Shown here piece after piece: positions 1 to 7,174 of a stretch of 36,411 nt of DNA. The stretch's first letter is position 1. The number at the start of each line of letters is the position of its first letter. This stretch comes from a virus: the IMG/VR virus record IMGVR_UViG_3300036770_001418, positions 1 through 36,411 of that record, one strand, 5' to 3'. Position numbers and translations under genes: made by a program. The notes below the pieces were generated by a model. The model was not told the DNA's origin, made no database searches, and saw only the letters and a list, made by a program, of their open reading frames with translations.

Positions 1-110
1 TAATACAATGCCAGTCATTAAGCATATAAAGGCTATAATTAGCCTCTTTATGCCATAGGTAATACAATGCCAGTCATTAAGCATATAAAGGCTATAATTA
101 GCCTCTTTAT
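1..110. repeat. 51-bp direct repeat, two copies, period 59
   Basis: Bases 1-51 and 60-110 are identical by eye and are separated by 8 unrelated bases. Each copy contains a small inverted repeat, AGGCTA-TAAT-TAGCCT, followed by CTTTAT, so each could form a hairpin. No reading frame of note crosses it. It may be a real tandem duplication or an assembly effect at the contig edge; the far end of the window does not match it. Confidence 0.8.
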
Positions 111-112
111 TG

Positions 113-157
113 CGCTGTTTATTGATTCGAACAATTAACCGGCCTACCGTAACAGCG
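113..157. other. Long inverted repeat enclosing a T-arm-like hairpin
   Basis: CGCTGTT at 113-119 pairs perfectly with AACAGCG at 151-157 across 31 bases. Inside lies ATTG-ATTCGAA-CAAT (121-135), a second short stem. On the minus strand the inner loop reads GTTCGAATC, like a tRNA T-loop, but there is no D-arm or anticodon arm. It sits just beyond the terminator of the minus-strand operon. The function is unknown; a structured untranslated RNA or a protein-binding site are both possible. Confidence 0.4.
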
Positions 158-158
158 T

Positions 159-184
159 AAAAAAACCGGCAAATAAATTGCCGG
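159..184 (-). terminator. Rho-independent terminator of the minus-strand operon
   Basis: CCGGCAA (166-172) and TTGCCGG (178-184) form a perfect 7-bp stem with a 5-base loop. On the minus strand it is followed directly by seven T residues (complement of 159-165). It lies about 20 bases past the stop codon of the 205-963 gene. Plus-strand readthrough would meet only a weak T stretch. Confidence 0.8.
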
Positions 185-204
185 CGTTTTAATTAGGTAA
201 AAAA

Positions 205-963
205 TTATACAATTGCATCAGCTTTTATTTTCCGTGATTTCCATCCGATTGCATGATCTTGAATAACAATATTTTTGGCTTTCTTACTTGTTCCGCCACA
301 AAGCAAACAAGATGCACAAACAGTCTTTTTACCAGCTTCAGCTGATGCTGGGCAAGAAATTTCACCAGGTAAAGGCAATTTACTGCCAATTTGTACACGA
401 AAATACCTGTATCCCTTACTTACTGCTTCAAATTGCTCAAACATATTATCAACTGAAGCCATCAGTAATTTTGCCCAATTATTATTGAAATCTTTATTTC
501 TCCATGTATGTGTATATCCTGTGTAACCTTTGCAATTTTGTGCCAATTGTTCGAAAATTTCAATTGGACAAGCGCATGGATCACCATATGTGCCAAACCT
601 TACTTGCTTGTCCTTAATAAGGTGAGAAATTTCACTAACTGACATCTCAGGATAATTTCCATTTATAAAAGCTTTGTAAACCATATTAGGCCCTTTTCCG
701 GTGTTTACATAACATCTCGCTTCGCCGTTATTTTTTGCCAATGTTGGACGATGTTTGCAATCGCCACAAATAGAAACATCATCACCGGATTGAACAGCTT
801 GAATAGGTTTTAAATCTGTTCTTAAAATGTATGTTTGCAACATGCTGCCTGTTTTTGTGTTTGTGCTTCCATTGGCCAAACCTGTAATAATTAAAACAAT
901 TTCTTTTCCGTCAATTGCTGAAGGCCCTTGAAATAGTATTGCGCCATTAATTTTTTTGTTCAT
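205..963 (-). CDS. Cysteine-rich phage protein (DUF7227/GP88-like), function unknown
   Basis: A 252-residue protein with two cysteine groups: ICGDC and CY at residues 65-85 (C66, C69, C84), and CPAS...CASCLLC near the C-terminus (C204, C216, C219, C222). The segment around 38-52 (KTGSMLQTYILR) and the CGDCKHR motif match, from memory, a phage family of unknown function (DUF7227, related to the Gp88 group). The cysteines suggest metal or Fe-S binding, which is inference. It is the last gene of a minus-strand operon, 33 bases after the small membrane-protein gene and just before a strong terminator. Its orientation is opposite to nearly every other gene here. The ATG at 963 gives the normal-looking N-terminus. 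There is no signal peptide or membrane segment. Confidence 0.75.
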   Translation of the reverse strand: MNKKINGAILFQGPSAIDGKEIVLIITGLANGSTNTKTGSMLQTYILRTDLKPIQAVQSGDDVSICGDCKHRPTLAKNNGEARCYVNTGKGPNMVYKAFINGNYPEMSVSEISHLIKDKQVRFGTYGDPCACPIEIFEQLAQNCKGYTGYTHTWRNKDFNNNWAKLLMASVDNMFEQFEAVSKGYRYFRVQIGSKLPLPGEISCPASAEAGKKTVCASCLLCGGTSKKAKNIVIQDHAIGWKSRKIKADAIV

Positions 964-996
964 GATTTTAGGATTTAAGGTAGTTAAGATAATAAT

Positions 997-1104
997 TTAA
1001 AATAAATTGTCAGCTAAACAGGCCAATAACAGTAAAATGATAAGGCCAATGGATAGCAAAGCGTTTTCTTGATCTTTTTTAGTTTGTTTTTGTTTGTTTG
1101 TCAT
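997..1104 (-). CDS. 35-residue single-pass membrane protein
   Basis: A very short gene: a lysine/glutamine-rich N-terminus (MTNKQKQTKKDQ), then one hydrophobic helix (SIGLIILLLLACLA), then DNLF at the end. Its ATG overlaps the stop of the upstream minus-strand gene as ATGA (1101-1104), the coupling seen at many junctions in this window, which is the main support for its being real. The positive N-terminus predicts an N-in inner-membrane protein. The function is unknown; exclusion or host-membrane modulation are possibilities without direct support. Confidence 0.6.
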   Translation of the reverse strand: MTNKQKQTKKDQENALLSIGLIILLLLACLADNLF

Positions 1105-1313
1105 TTTGAAGTAATTATGTAATCCTGGGAAATTGTGTTGAATTCATCCTGATCGAATTGGATAATGTCAATATTTGCTTTTTTAATTCCGTTTACTACT
1201 GTGATATAGTAACATTTAAAATAGAAATAATTTTCAGTTATGGCAATTAAAACCATTTTTTCAAAGCCGATAATTGAATTCTGATTTTTGAGCTGATAAG
1301 TTACAGGTTGCAT
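1101..1313 (-). CDS. Small hypothetical protein, first gene of the minus operon
   Basis: A 70-residue protein starting MQPVTYQLKNQNS. I chose the ATG at 1313 because it lies 13-20 bases behind a good Bacteroidota promoter, and an earlier in-frame start at 1364 would lie at the -33 element itself. The sequence is rich in aromatic and beta-branched residues (YFYFKCYYITVV) and looks like a small beta-rich soluble protein. No known domain is recognised. It is coupled to the next gene by ATGA. Confidence 0.6.
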   Translation of the reverse strand: MQPVTYQLKNQNSIIGFEKMVLIAITENYFYFKCYYITVVNGIKKANIDIIQFDQDEFNTISQDYIITSK

Positions 1314-1332
1314 ACATTTTATTTTTGTTTCA

Positions 1333-1366
1333 CAAAGATATATAACAGAAACGATATAACACAAAA
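1333..1366 (-). promoter_or_regulatory. Bacteroidota-type promoter for the minus operon
   Basis: On the minus strand TATCTTTG (complement of 1333-1340) matches the -7 consensus TAnnTTTG exactly. A TTTTG lies at 1362-1366, giving a spacer of about 21 bases, within the usual range for the -33 TTTG box. The predicted start site is near 1326, leaving a short A-rich leader before the ATG at 1313. Confidence 0.55.
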
Positions 1367-1412
1367 GATATTTACATAATATGCAAAATTTAGAAATAGT
1401 TTAATTTTGAGC

Positions 1413-1619
1413 ATGAAGAAAGGATATTATTTAAAGAAAGATAAAAAAGACAATATAATATTGAATATTTTTGTGGCTGATTTTGTAGGTTATTTGCAAA
1501 GTTTACAGGATCAGGACGGATGGATTAATCTTAAAATTTACGAACGATCGCAACCGGCCGGTAATGGACTTACCCATGAAATCAAGCAATTAACCGGCAA
1601 ACAGGATAAATTGCACTAA
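1413..1619 (+). CDS. Small hypothetical protein
   Basis: A 68-residue protein starting MKKGYYLKKDKKDN; the ATG at 1413 is preferred to the TTG at 1407. The central part (VADFVGYLQSLQDQDGWINLKIYER) has a short hydrophobic helix followed by an alternating pattern, and the C-terminus is basic and polar. No domain is recognised. It is the first plus-strand gene, divergent from the minus operon, and lies 25 bases before the putative small terminase gene, so it probably begins the packaging transcript. Confidence 0.6.
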   Translation: MKKGYYLKKDKKDNIILNIFVADFVGYLQSLQDQDGWINLKIYERSQPAGNGLTHEIKQLTGKQDKLH

Positions 1620-1644
1620 TTTTATAAGCAAAGAATTTCAAAGT

Positions 1645-1962
1645 ATGAACATTGAATTAATACAAGCAAGCGCAAAGAAAACAAAGAATAAAGGACGTGG
1701 TGGTTTCCGTGCTGGATCAGGCCGCAAAAAGAAGCCTGATGAATCGGAGCTGATGGAGCAGCTATACCCCTTACAAGGTATCGCAATGGCAGCGCTTGAA
1801 CAGGGCCTGAGCAAAGGTGATCCAAAAGCCATGGATATATTTTTTAGGTATTTCTTTGGTCTGCCGACTCAAAGGATCGAAAGCAAAGTGGAAGGCAACC
1901 TTAATCAGGTGAATATCGAAGTACTCAGGCCGCAAAGTGAAACACTAAAAAAGGTCAGTTAG
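1645..1962 (+). CDS. Putative small terminase subunit
   Basis: A 105-residue protein with a basic N-terminal stretch, RGGFRAGSGRKKKPDE at about 18-33. This resembles the Gly/Arg/Lys-rich DNA-binding start of many phage small terminases. A helical region follows (LMEQLYPLQGIAMAALEQGL) and then DPKAMDIFFRYFFGLP, a pattern seen in small terminases that form a helical oligomer. It would bind the packaging start site and present DNA to the large subunit. Its position ahead of the large terminase supports the call. The C-terminus is polar and may contact TerL. Sequence evidence alone is modest because small terminases diverge rapidly. Confidence 0.65.
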   Translation: MNIELIQASAKKTKNKGRGGFRAGSGRKKKPDESELMEQLYPLQGIAMAALEQGLSKGDPKAMDIFFRYFFGLPTQRIESKVEGNLNQVNIEVLRPQSETLKKVS

Positions 1963-2297
1963 TGTCACATTGTCGCATCCTGTTTAACTTTCCTATTTAA
2001 CATAATACTCGTTATACGGCAAAAAAAACAAAACGTAACAGATATGACATGATGGCATGATGGCAAAGGTAGGGCAAAGGGATGGTGTGCAATGGTCGAC
2101 CTGGACGGGATCAGCCACAAATGGCCGGCATACAATGACAGGTACTTTAAAGTTTTACTTTTGGCCAGGGGCGGGGTAAATACAAAAGAATCATAGTCCC
2201 AAAACCCAACATAAAACATCCGTTATACGATGACCCCCTTTTCTACCCTACTTTTCAACTCCAAAACCCAAACTGAAATTTTAATTTTTACTGAAAT
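1963..2297. other. 335-bp gap between terminase genes, with a 9-bp direct repeat
   Basis: No large gene is present. CGTTATACG occurs at 2010-2018 and again at 2221-2229 in the same orientation, bracketing about 200 bases of more GC-rich DNA that contains a short open frame (2092-2196). Small and large terminase genes are normally adjacent, so this looks like an insertion, a gene remnant, or a packaging (cos/pac) region. No hairpin terminator is evident. The last 70 bases before the large terminase are C/T- and A-rich and contain no clear promoter. Confidence 0.5.
2092..2196 (+). CDS. Short open frame in the terminase gap, possibly a remnant
   Basis: A 34-residue frame, MVDLDGISHKWPAYNDRY and onward, ending GGVNTKES. 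Its composition looks more protein-like than random (WPAYNDRYFKVLLLARGG), and the frame continues upstream to about 2052 without a stop. There is no good ribosome site. It could be a real tiny gene, or a fragment left by an inserted or decayed gene. The aromatic-then-hydrophobic-then-GG pattern faintly recalls the Walker A approach of terminases, but the P-loop Lys-Thr is not in place. Confidence 0.2.
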   Translation: MVDLDGISHKWPAYNDRYFKVLLLARGGVNTKES

Positions 2298-3449
2298 ATG
2301 GAAGTAAGCTTACAGACGAACAAGATATTCGACATCCTAACGGATAGCGATAAGCGAATTACGGTGATGCAGGGCGGCAGTAGGTCGGGCAAGACGTACA
2401 ACATCCTTATTTGGTTCATTATCAAGCTATTGCAGGAGGATGGCAAAACCCTTACTGTAGTTAGGCAATCCCTCCCATCCATTAAGGGAACGGTTCTAAG
2501 GGACTTCATTGACATACTCTCCCGCATGGAGATATACTCTGAAGACAACCACAATAAGACTGACCAGATATATAGCTTAAATGGGAATATTATTGAGTTT
2601 GTATCCGCTGATCAGCCTCAGAAGATTCGTGGACGTGCCCGTGACTATCTTTTCTGCAATGAGGCTAACGAGTTGACCTATGAGGCGTGGATGCAGTTGA
2701 TAATGCGTACCTCCGGCAAGATAGTGATTGACTACAACCCTTCAGACCTATCATCTTGGATTTACGATGACGTGATTCCACGTAATGATGCGGATTTCTA
2801 CATAACCACCTTTCGTGATAACCCATTCCTCCCACCAGAGCTTATTGCGGAGTTGGAGAGATTAAAGGATGCTGACCCGAATTATTGGCAGATTTATGGC
2901 TTAGGGGAGAGGGGTCTCTCACAAGACTTAATCTATTCGCATTGGCGGACAACTGAGGAGATGGTGGAGGATGAACAGGGTGAGGTCGTGTACGGGTTGG
3001 ACTTTGGGTTTAATGTGCCAACGGCATTGGTTAAGGTTGTCTTCCACGAGGGGAATGCCTATTGTAAGGAGATGCTTTACGAGACTAAGCTCACCACTGA
3101 AGACTTAGTTGACCGCTTAAAGGCGTTAAATATCAGTCCTTATGACGATTTGTACTGTGATGCTGCGGAGCCAAAGACCATAGAGGCACTTGTAAGGAGT
3201 GGGTTTAATGCCAAGCCAGCTAACAAAGATGTTACTGAGGGAATTAGGACTGTAAAGGCCACTCCGTTGTTTATATCAAATGAAAGTGTAAATTTGTTGA
3301 AAGAAATCAAAAATTATCGGTGGAAAACCGATAGAAATGGAAATAAATTAGATATGCCCGTAAAATTTGGCGATCATATCCTTGATGCCCTACGTTATGG
3401 GATTTATTCTAAAATAACAATTCCCAAGGTGACTTGGGGAGCAATTTAA
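2298..3449 (+). CDS. terL: Large terminase subunit (ATPase-nuclease)
   Basis: A 383-residue DNA-packaging motor of the Terminase_3/PBSX type. The N-terminal ATPase has Walker A GGSRSGKT at 26-33 and a Walker B-like YLFCNEANE at 117-125, with Glu122 as probable catalytic acid. The C-terminal RNase H-fold nuclease has GLDFGF (Asp235), YCDAAEP (Asp288) and GDHILDALRYG (Asp359/Asp363), the expected acidic set. The length is somewhat short for the family but all motifs are present, so it looks complete. It docks on the portal, translocates DNA into the prohead and cuts it. The portal gene starts five bases after its stop. Confidence 0.93.
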   Translation: MEVSLQTNKIFDILTDSDKRITVMQGGSRSGKTYNILIWFIIKLLQEDGKTLTVVRQSLPSIKGTVLRDFIDILSRMEIYSEDNHNKTDQIYSLNGNIIEFVSADQPQKIRGRARDYLFCNEANELTYEAWMQLIMRTSGKIVIDYNPSDLSSWIYDDVIPRNDADFYITTFRDNPFLPPELIAELERLKDADPNYWQIYGLGERGLSQDLIYSHWRTTEEMVEDEQGEVVYGLDFGFNVPTALVKVVFHEGNAYCKEMLYETKLTTEDLVDRLKALNISPYDDLYCDAAEPKTIEALVRSGFNAKPANKDVTEGIRTVKATPLFISNESVNLLKEIKNYRWKTDRNGNKLDMPVKFGDHILDALRYGIYSKITIPKVTWGAI

Positions 3450-3454
3450 AGATA

Positions 3455-4894
3455 ATGGGCGTATTCGATAGGTTGTTCAAAAATACAAAGGGTATCAATC
3501 CAAATGTCAATATCACTACGCAGATGCGTGGCATTAATGGTGCGGTGTTGCAGGATTATGAGGATGGGAAGTATGTGAACGAAGGATATTTGGGCAATGC
3601 TGATGTTTATGCTATTGTGACCTTCCTCTCACGCAAGGCATCTTCCATTCCTTGGTATGTTTACAAGCTTAATGATACGCCAAAGGGCAGGACTGAGCTT
3701 AGTAGGTATAAGACGATGAGCCGCAACATTGGGCAGCGTGGCTCGTACGAGGCCGCAGTCAAGGCGAGGAAGAATGCATATTCAGAGAATATTGTTGAGA
3801 ATAACGAATTGGCGAGGTTGCTCGAAAGACCTAACCAATACCAGGCCCAAGACCAATTCTTAGAGAATTTGTTCGGGTACCGCTTTCTTTCCGGTGAAGG
3901 AAACGTTTATGGCAACGATGGTCGTTTGGGCGGTCAATTTACCGAGTTAAACGTGCTTCCGACTCATTTCCTCGAAATATACCCTGACCCGAACGACTTG
4001 TACGGGTTGCTTGGTTATAAGCTCATGGTAAGCAGAGGGATTGATTTACCGAAGGATAATGTGATGCAATGGAAAACGTGGAGTCCGGATTTCAATGATG
4101 TGACCCGCAGCCACATGAGGGGTGTCAGTCCGCTTAGGGCGGCATATAAGACACTTCGCATGAGCAACAACTCTGCGGATGCCTCTGCAATGATGACTGC
4201 TAATGGTGGGGCGAAGGGTGCGATAACGCCAAAGCCATTAGGATCGATAGTGCCTAACTTTACTATTGAGCAGGCTAATATCATTAAGAGGGCGGTCAAT
4301 GAAGACATCAATAGCGTAGATAATAAAGGGAAGGTTGCAGTATTGCAAACCCCTTGGGATTATCTCAATTTTGGCTTGTCTTCCATCGACATGGAGCTGG
4401 TGAAGACTATGCAGATGAGTTTGCAGCAGTGGTGCCGTGTGTTCGGCCTTCCTGCTGTAATTTTCGATACAGATACATCAAGCTATAACAACTACCACAA
4501 TGCGATGCGTGACTTGGTTACGAACACCATTGTGCCAATGTGCTGCTCACTCCGTGACGAACTTAATAAGTGGCTTGTGCCAAGATACGGCAGCGAGTTC
4601 TATATCGACTTTGATATTACTGCTCTGCCGGAGATGCAGCAAGACATGGAGCGAATGGTTCGTTCGCTGCGTGACGCAAATTGGCTGACGATGGACGAGA
4701 AGCGTGTGGCGATGAATTACAGCGAGAAGGGTGGTGCATGGGATATGAGCTATATCAATCAGGGTTTAATTCCTATTGAGCAGGCAATGATGGACTTAAG
4801 CATAAGTGATGATAACAGCACAAACAACGGACAGCGAGATATGGGCGATCGTGATGACGAGATTTCCGAAGATCCCAACGGAGAGGACGTGTAG
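3455..4894 (+). CDS. Portal protein (HK97/SPP1-like)
   Basis: A 479-residue protein, starting MGVFDRLFKNTKG at the ATG 3455 rather than at a TTG seven codons earlier. Family-like features include NADVYAIVTFLSRKASSIPWYVY, the LLERPNQYQAQDQFLENL helix, the GVSPLRAAYKTL segment, and VFGLPAVIFDTDTSSYNN near residue 345. The C-terminus is acidic and disordered (DDNSTNN...EDPNGEDV). It forms the dodecameric ring through which DNA enters and to which the head completion proteins attach. Position directly after terL and before the F-like head protein agrees with this. Confidence 0.9.
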   Translation: MGVFDRLFKNTKGINPNVNITTQMRGINGAVLQDYEDGKYVNEGYLGNADVYAIVTFLSRKASSIPWYVYKLNDTPKGRTELSRYKTMSRNIGQRGSYEAAVKARKNAYSENIVENNELARLLERPNQYQAQDQFLENLFGYRFLSGEGNVYGNDGRLGGQFTELNVLPTHFLEIYPDPNDLYGLLGYKLMVSRGIDLPKDNVMQWKTWSPDFNDVTRSHMRGVSPLRAAYKTLRMSNNSADASAMMTANGGAKGAITPKPLGSIVPNFTIEQANIIKRAVNEDINSVDNKGKVAVLQTPWDYLNFGLSSIDMELVKTMQMSLQQWCRVFGLPAVIFDTDTSSYNNYHNAMRDLVTNTIVPMCCSLRDELNKWLVPRYGSEFYIDFDITALPEMQQDMERMVRSLRDANWLTMDEKRVAMNYSEKGGAWDMSYINQGLIPIEQAMMDLSISDDNSTNNGQRDMGDRDDEISEDPNGEDV

Positions 4895-4950
4895 GACAGA
4901 GATGATGACAAGGGCAGAGGTGAGGCAGAGTTATAAATTAAGATTGATAG

Positions 4951-5781
4951 ATGAACGCAATGCAGCGCAGCGAATATTGGCTCAAGATGGAGCGGATGCG
5001 GAGGGTGGTGGAGCGTAAGTATACGCCCATCATGACGGAGGTGTTGCTAAAGGAGTTTGATGCTTTTGCTAATAGTGTCAAGCGTGATGGGCCAAGTGCG
5101 GCTATGAGTGGCTTGGGAGCAGTTGTGTGGGATACAAAGATAATGGCGGTGATGGGGGATATGTATAAAGAGGTTGCGGTTCAGTTCAGCAATAGTGCGT
5201 ATAGGGCGGTGGGGATAGAGAGCAGGAAAGCGTATAACCCGTTTAAGCTAAATAGTACGTTCCTTGCGGAGATTATGCGGTATCTGGCTCAGTACGGGTT
5301 TTACATCGTTGCTTTTATAACGCAAACGACTAAAAAGAAGCTTATCAGCCTTGTAAATGCTGCGATGGCGGTTGGAGCGAGTGTTGATGACATAGTAAAT
5401 CTTATTGTAAGCAAGGAGATGGGCGAATATGCGAGGATGAGAGCAAGGATGATAATTAGGACAGAGGTGATGAGAGCGAGCAATTACAGCGTGTCTATGG
5501 GGGCCACAGAGCATTCCTTCCAAGTGGACAAGATGTGGGTGAGTATGAGGGATGCACGGACGAGGAGGATACCAAAAGACCAATATGACCATTGGGATAT
5601 GGACGGGCAAGTCAGACCACTTGATGAACCTTTCCAGAGCTTTGACAAGTTGGGACGGGTTGTGTTGGCGGATATGCCTGGTGACCCAAAAGCACCTAAA
5701 GGCTTTCTGATAAATTGCAGGTGTACGGTGGCGTATGTGCCGAGTAGGGATGCAAATGGTAGATTAATAATGAAATTATGA
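4951..5781 (+). CDS. Minor head protein, Mu F / SPP1 gp7 family
   Basis: A 276-residue protein. The C-terminal half carries the family hallmarks: ARMIIRTEVMRASN, then MWVSMRDARTR, DHWDMDGQ, and PGDPKAPKGFLINCRC near residues 246-261. Members associate with the portal and are needed for head assembly or DNA ejection. The N-terminus is a long basic helix (RSEYWLKMERMRRVVERKY). A TAG lies immediately before the ATG at 4951, fixing that as the earliest in-frame start. The next gene overlaps its stop as ATGA. Confidence 0.85.
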   Translation: MNAMQRSEYWLKMERMRRVVERKYTPIMTEVLLKEFDAFANSVKRDGPSAAMSGLGAVVWDTKIMAVMGDMYKEVAVQFSNSAYRAVGIESRKAYNPFKLNSTFLAEIMRYLAQYGFYIVAFITQTTKKKLISLVNAAMAVGASVDDIVNLIVSKEMGEYARMRARMIIRTEVMRASNYSVSMGATEHSFQVDKMWVSMRDARTRRIPKDQYDHWDMDGQVRPLDEPFQSFDKLGRVVLADMPGDPKAPKGFLINCRCTVAYVPSRDANGRLIMKL

Positions 5782-6014
5782 ATACTAACTTTTACGAGGT
5801 ACAATTTCAAGAGTATAGCGGTCAGGCTAAAGTAAATGTTACTATATGTATTCCTTACTCTGAAATAATTTCATTTATGATTACAGAGTACCCTGATGGT
5901 TCTGTGGTTTATACCCCAGTTACAAGAACAAGTAAGCAGGATATGAGGAGTTTGGTAGGCGATGCAGGCAAAATGCATTTCAACAGATGGAAAACCTTTA
6001 AAAATGATTTATAA
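5778..6014 (+). CDS. Small hypothetical protein in the head module
   Basis: A 78-residue protein, MNTNFYEVQFQEYSGQAK..., with alternating hydrophobic residues suggesting a beta-rich fold. It is tightly coupled on both sides, with ATGA overlap upstream and TAATG overlap downstream. This makes it a genuine member of the head operon, but no family is recognised. A minor head or assembly role is an inference from position only. Confidence 0.65.
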   Translation: MNTNFYEVQFQEYSGQAKVNVTICIPYSEIISFMITEYPDGSVVYTPVTRTSKQDMRSLVGDAGKMHFNRWKTFKNDL

Positions 6015-7165
6015 TGCCCATATACGAATGTAGCGGAGGCAAATATAGGATAGGTAATGGCGAGTGTGTTTACACAAGCAGAAGTAATGCCGAGAGCGCT
6101 TACCGAGCCTATTTGGCTGATTTGGATGCTGAGTATGAGGATGACAGCAGAAGTGAAAAGGCTGAGACTTATAATGATTATCCGGAGGCGGCAACTAATA
6201 ACGCTAAGCGTGCGATAAAGTATAAAGAGGAAAACGGTTCTTCTTGCGGAACGTCAGTAGGCTGGACAAGAGCGAGGCAATTGGCGAATCGTGAGAGCTT
6301 GTCAAGAGCCACCATCGCAAGGATGGCATCGTTTAAAAGGCATCAGCAAAATAAAGATGTGCCGTATGATGAGGGTTGTGGAGGAATCATGTGGGACGCA
6401 TGGGGTGGCGATGCAGGGGTGAATTGGGCGATAAGAAAATTGGATCAAATAGATAACAAAAATAAGAGTATGATTTACACATATAAGGCTGCAAGGCTTG
6501 AGTTTAAGGATGTGGATAGCAAGAAAATGACTGTGAGTGGTTATTTCTCTAAGTTTGGCAATGTTGATAGTGATGGGGATATAATGATGCCAGGGGCATT
6601 TAAGCGTAGTATTGCCGATTGGGGGCCGGAAGGCAAGCAGAGGATTAAGCATCTTATGAACCACCGGCCTGATCAACCTCTTGGCAAAATAACAGTTTTG
6701 AAAGAGGATAGCTATGGCCTGTATTACGAGAGTGATTTAGTGAAGACTACCTTTGGCATGGACTTCATTAAGATGGCTGAAGGCGGGATAATAACAGAAC
6801 ATAGCATTGGGTTTAATACGCTCACTGAGACCAAAGGAGCTATGGGTAATGAGATAAAGGATGTCAAGTTGTTCGAGGGTTCTTCCCTGACAGCTTGGGG
6901 CGCAAATATGGACACGCCATTCCTTGGTTTTAAGTCAGAAATGGACATAAACGAACTTAAGCAAGAAATTCGTATTTTTGAAAAGTTTATACGCAATACC
7001 GATGCATCTGATAATGTAATCGATTTGTGTGTAATCAAAATTAGGCAATTAGCACAAGCGGTAGAGAGATTAAGTAGCACGAAGGCAACAGCAAATGAGC
7101 CGGAGCAGCCAAAGGTTGATAATACGCTTGAGAAAAGTTTAATATCTATTCTCAAACAGTTTTAA
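6014..7165 (+). CDS. Fused N-terminal phage domain plus HK97-type prohead protease
   Basis: A 383-residue, two-part protein. Residues 1-150 hold a short module (MPIYECSGGKYRIGNGECVY, AYRAYLA) and a Cys/Trp-rich module with RARQLANRESLSRATIARM, RHQQNKDVP, GCGGIMWDAWGG and WAIRKLDQI; both are seen elsewhere in phages but their functions are unclear. Residues about 155-310 form the S78 prohead protease: VSGYFSKFGNVDSDGDIM, His217 in LMNHR and Ser264 in TEHSIGF as probable catalytic residues, then KLFEGSSLTAWGAN. It should trim capsid proteins inside the prohead before expansion. The remaining 70 residues are helical and could act as a scaffold. It sits directly before the capsid gene, as expected. 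Confidence 0.87.
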   Translation: MPIYECSGGKYRIGNGECVYTSRSNAESAYRAYLADLDAEYEDDSRSEKAETYNDYPEAATNNAKRAIKYKEENGSSCGTSVGWTRARQLANRESLSRATIARMASFKRHQQNKDVPYDEGCGGIMWDAWGGDAGVNWAIRKLDQIDNKNKSMIYTYKAARLEFKDVDSKKMTVSGYFSKFGNVDSDGDIMMPGAFKRSIADWGPEGKQRIKHLMNHRPDQPLGKITVLKEDSYGLYYESDLVKTTFGMDFIKMAEGGIITEHSIGFNTLTETKGAMGNEIKDVKLFEGSSLTAWGANMDTPFLGFKSEMDINELKQEIRIFEKFIRNTDASDNVIDLCVIKIRQLAQAVERLSSTKATANEPEQPKVDNTLEKSLISILKQF

Positions 7166-7174
7166 AATCAACAA

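Noticed and set aside
121-160. Possible tRNA on the minus strand (GTTCGAATC loop with paired 7-base ends)
   Set aside because: There is no D-arm, anticodon arm or 3' CCA context, and the enclosed length is only 31 bases.
1402-1409. TAATTTTG as promoter of the 1413 gene
   Set aside because: It matches TAnnTTTG but lies three bases before the ATG, which would leave no leader, and no -33 box is at the right distance.
4806-5018. 70-residue plus frame between portal and F-like genes
   Set aside because: It overlaps both real genes, its first half lies in the portal gene, and its sequence has no motif.
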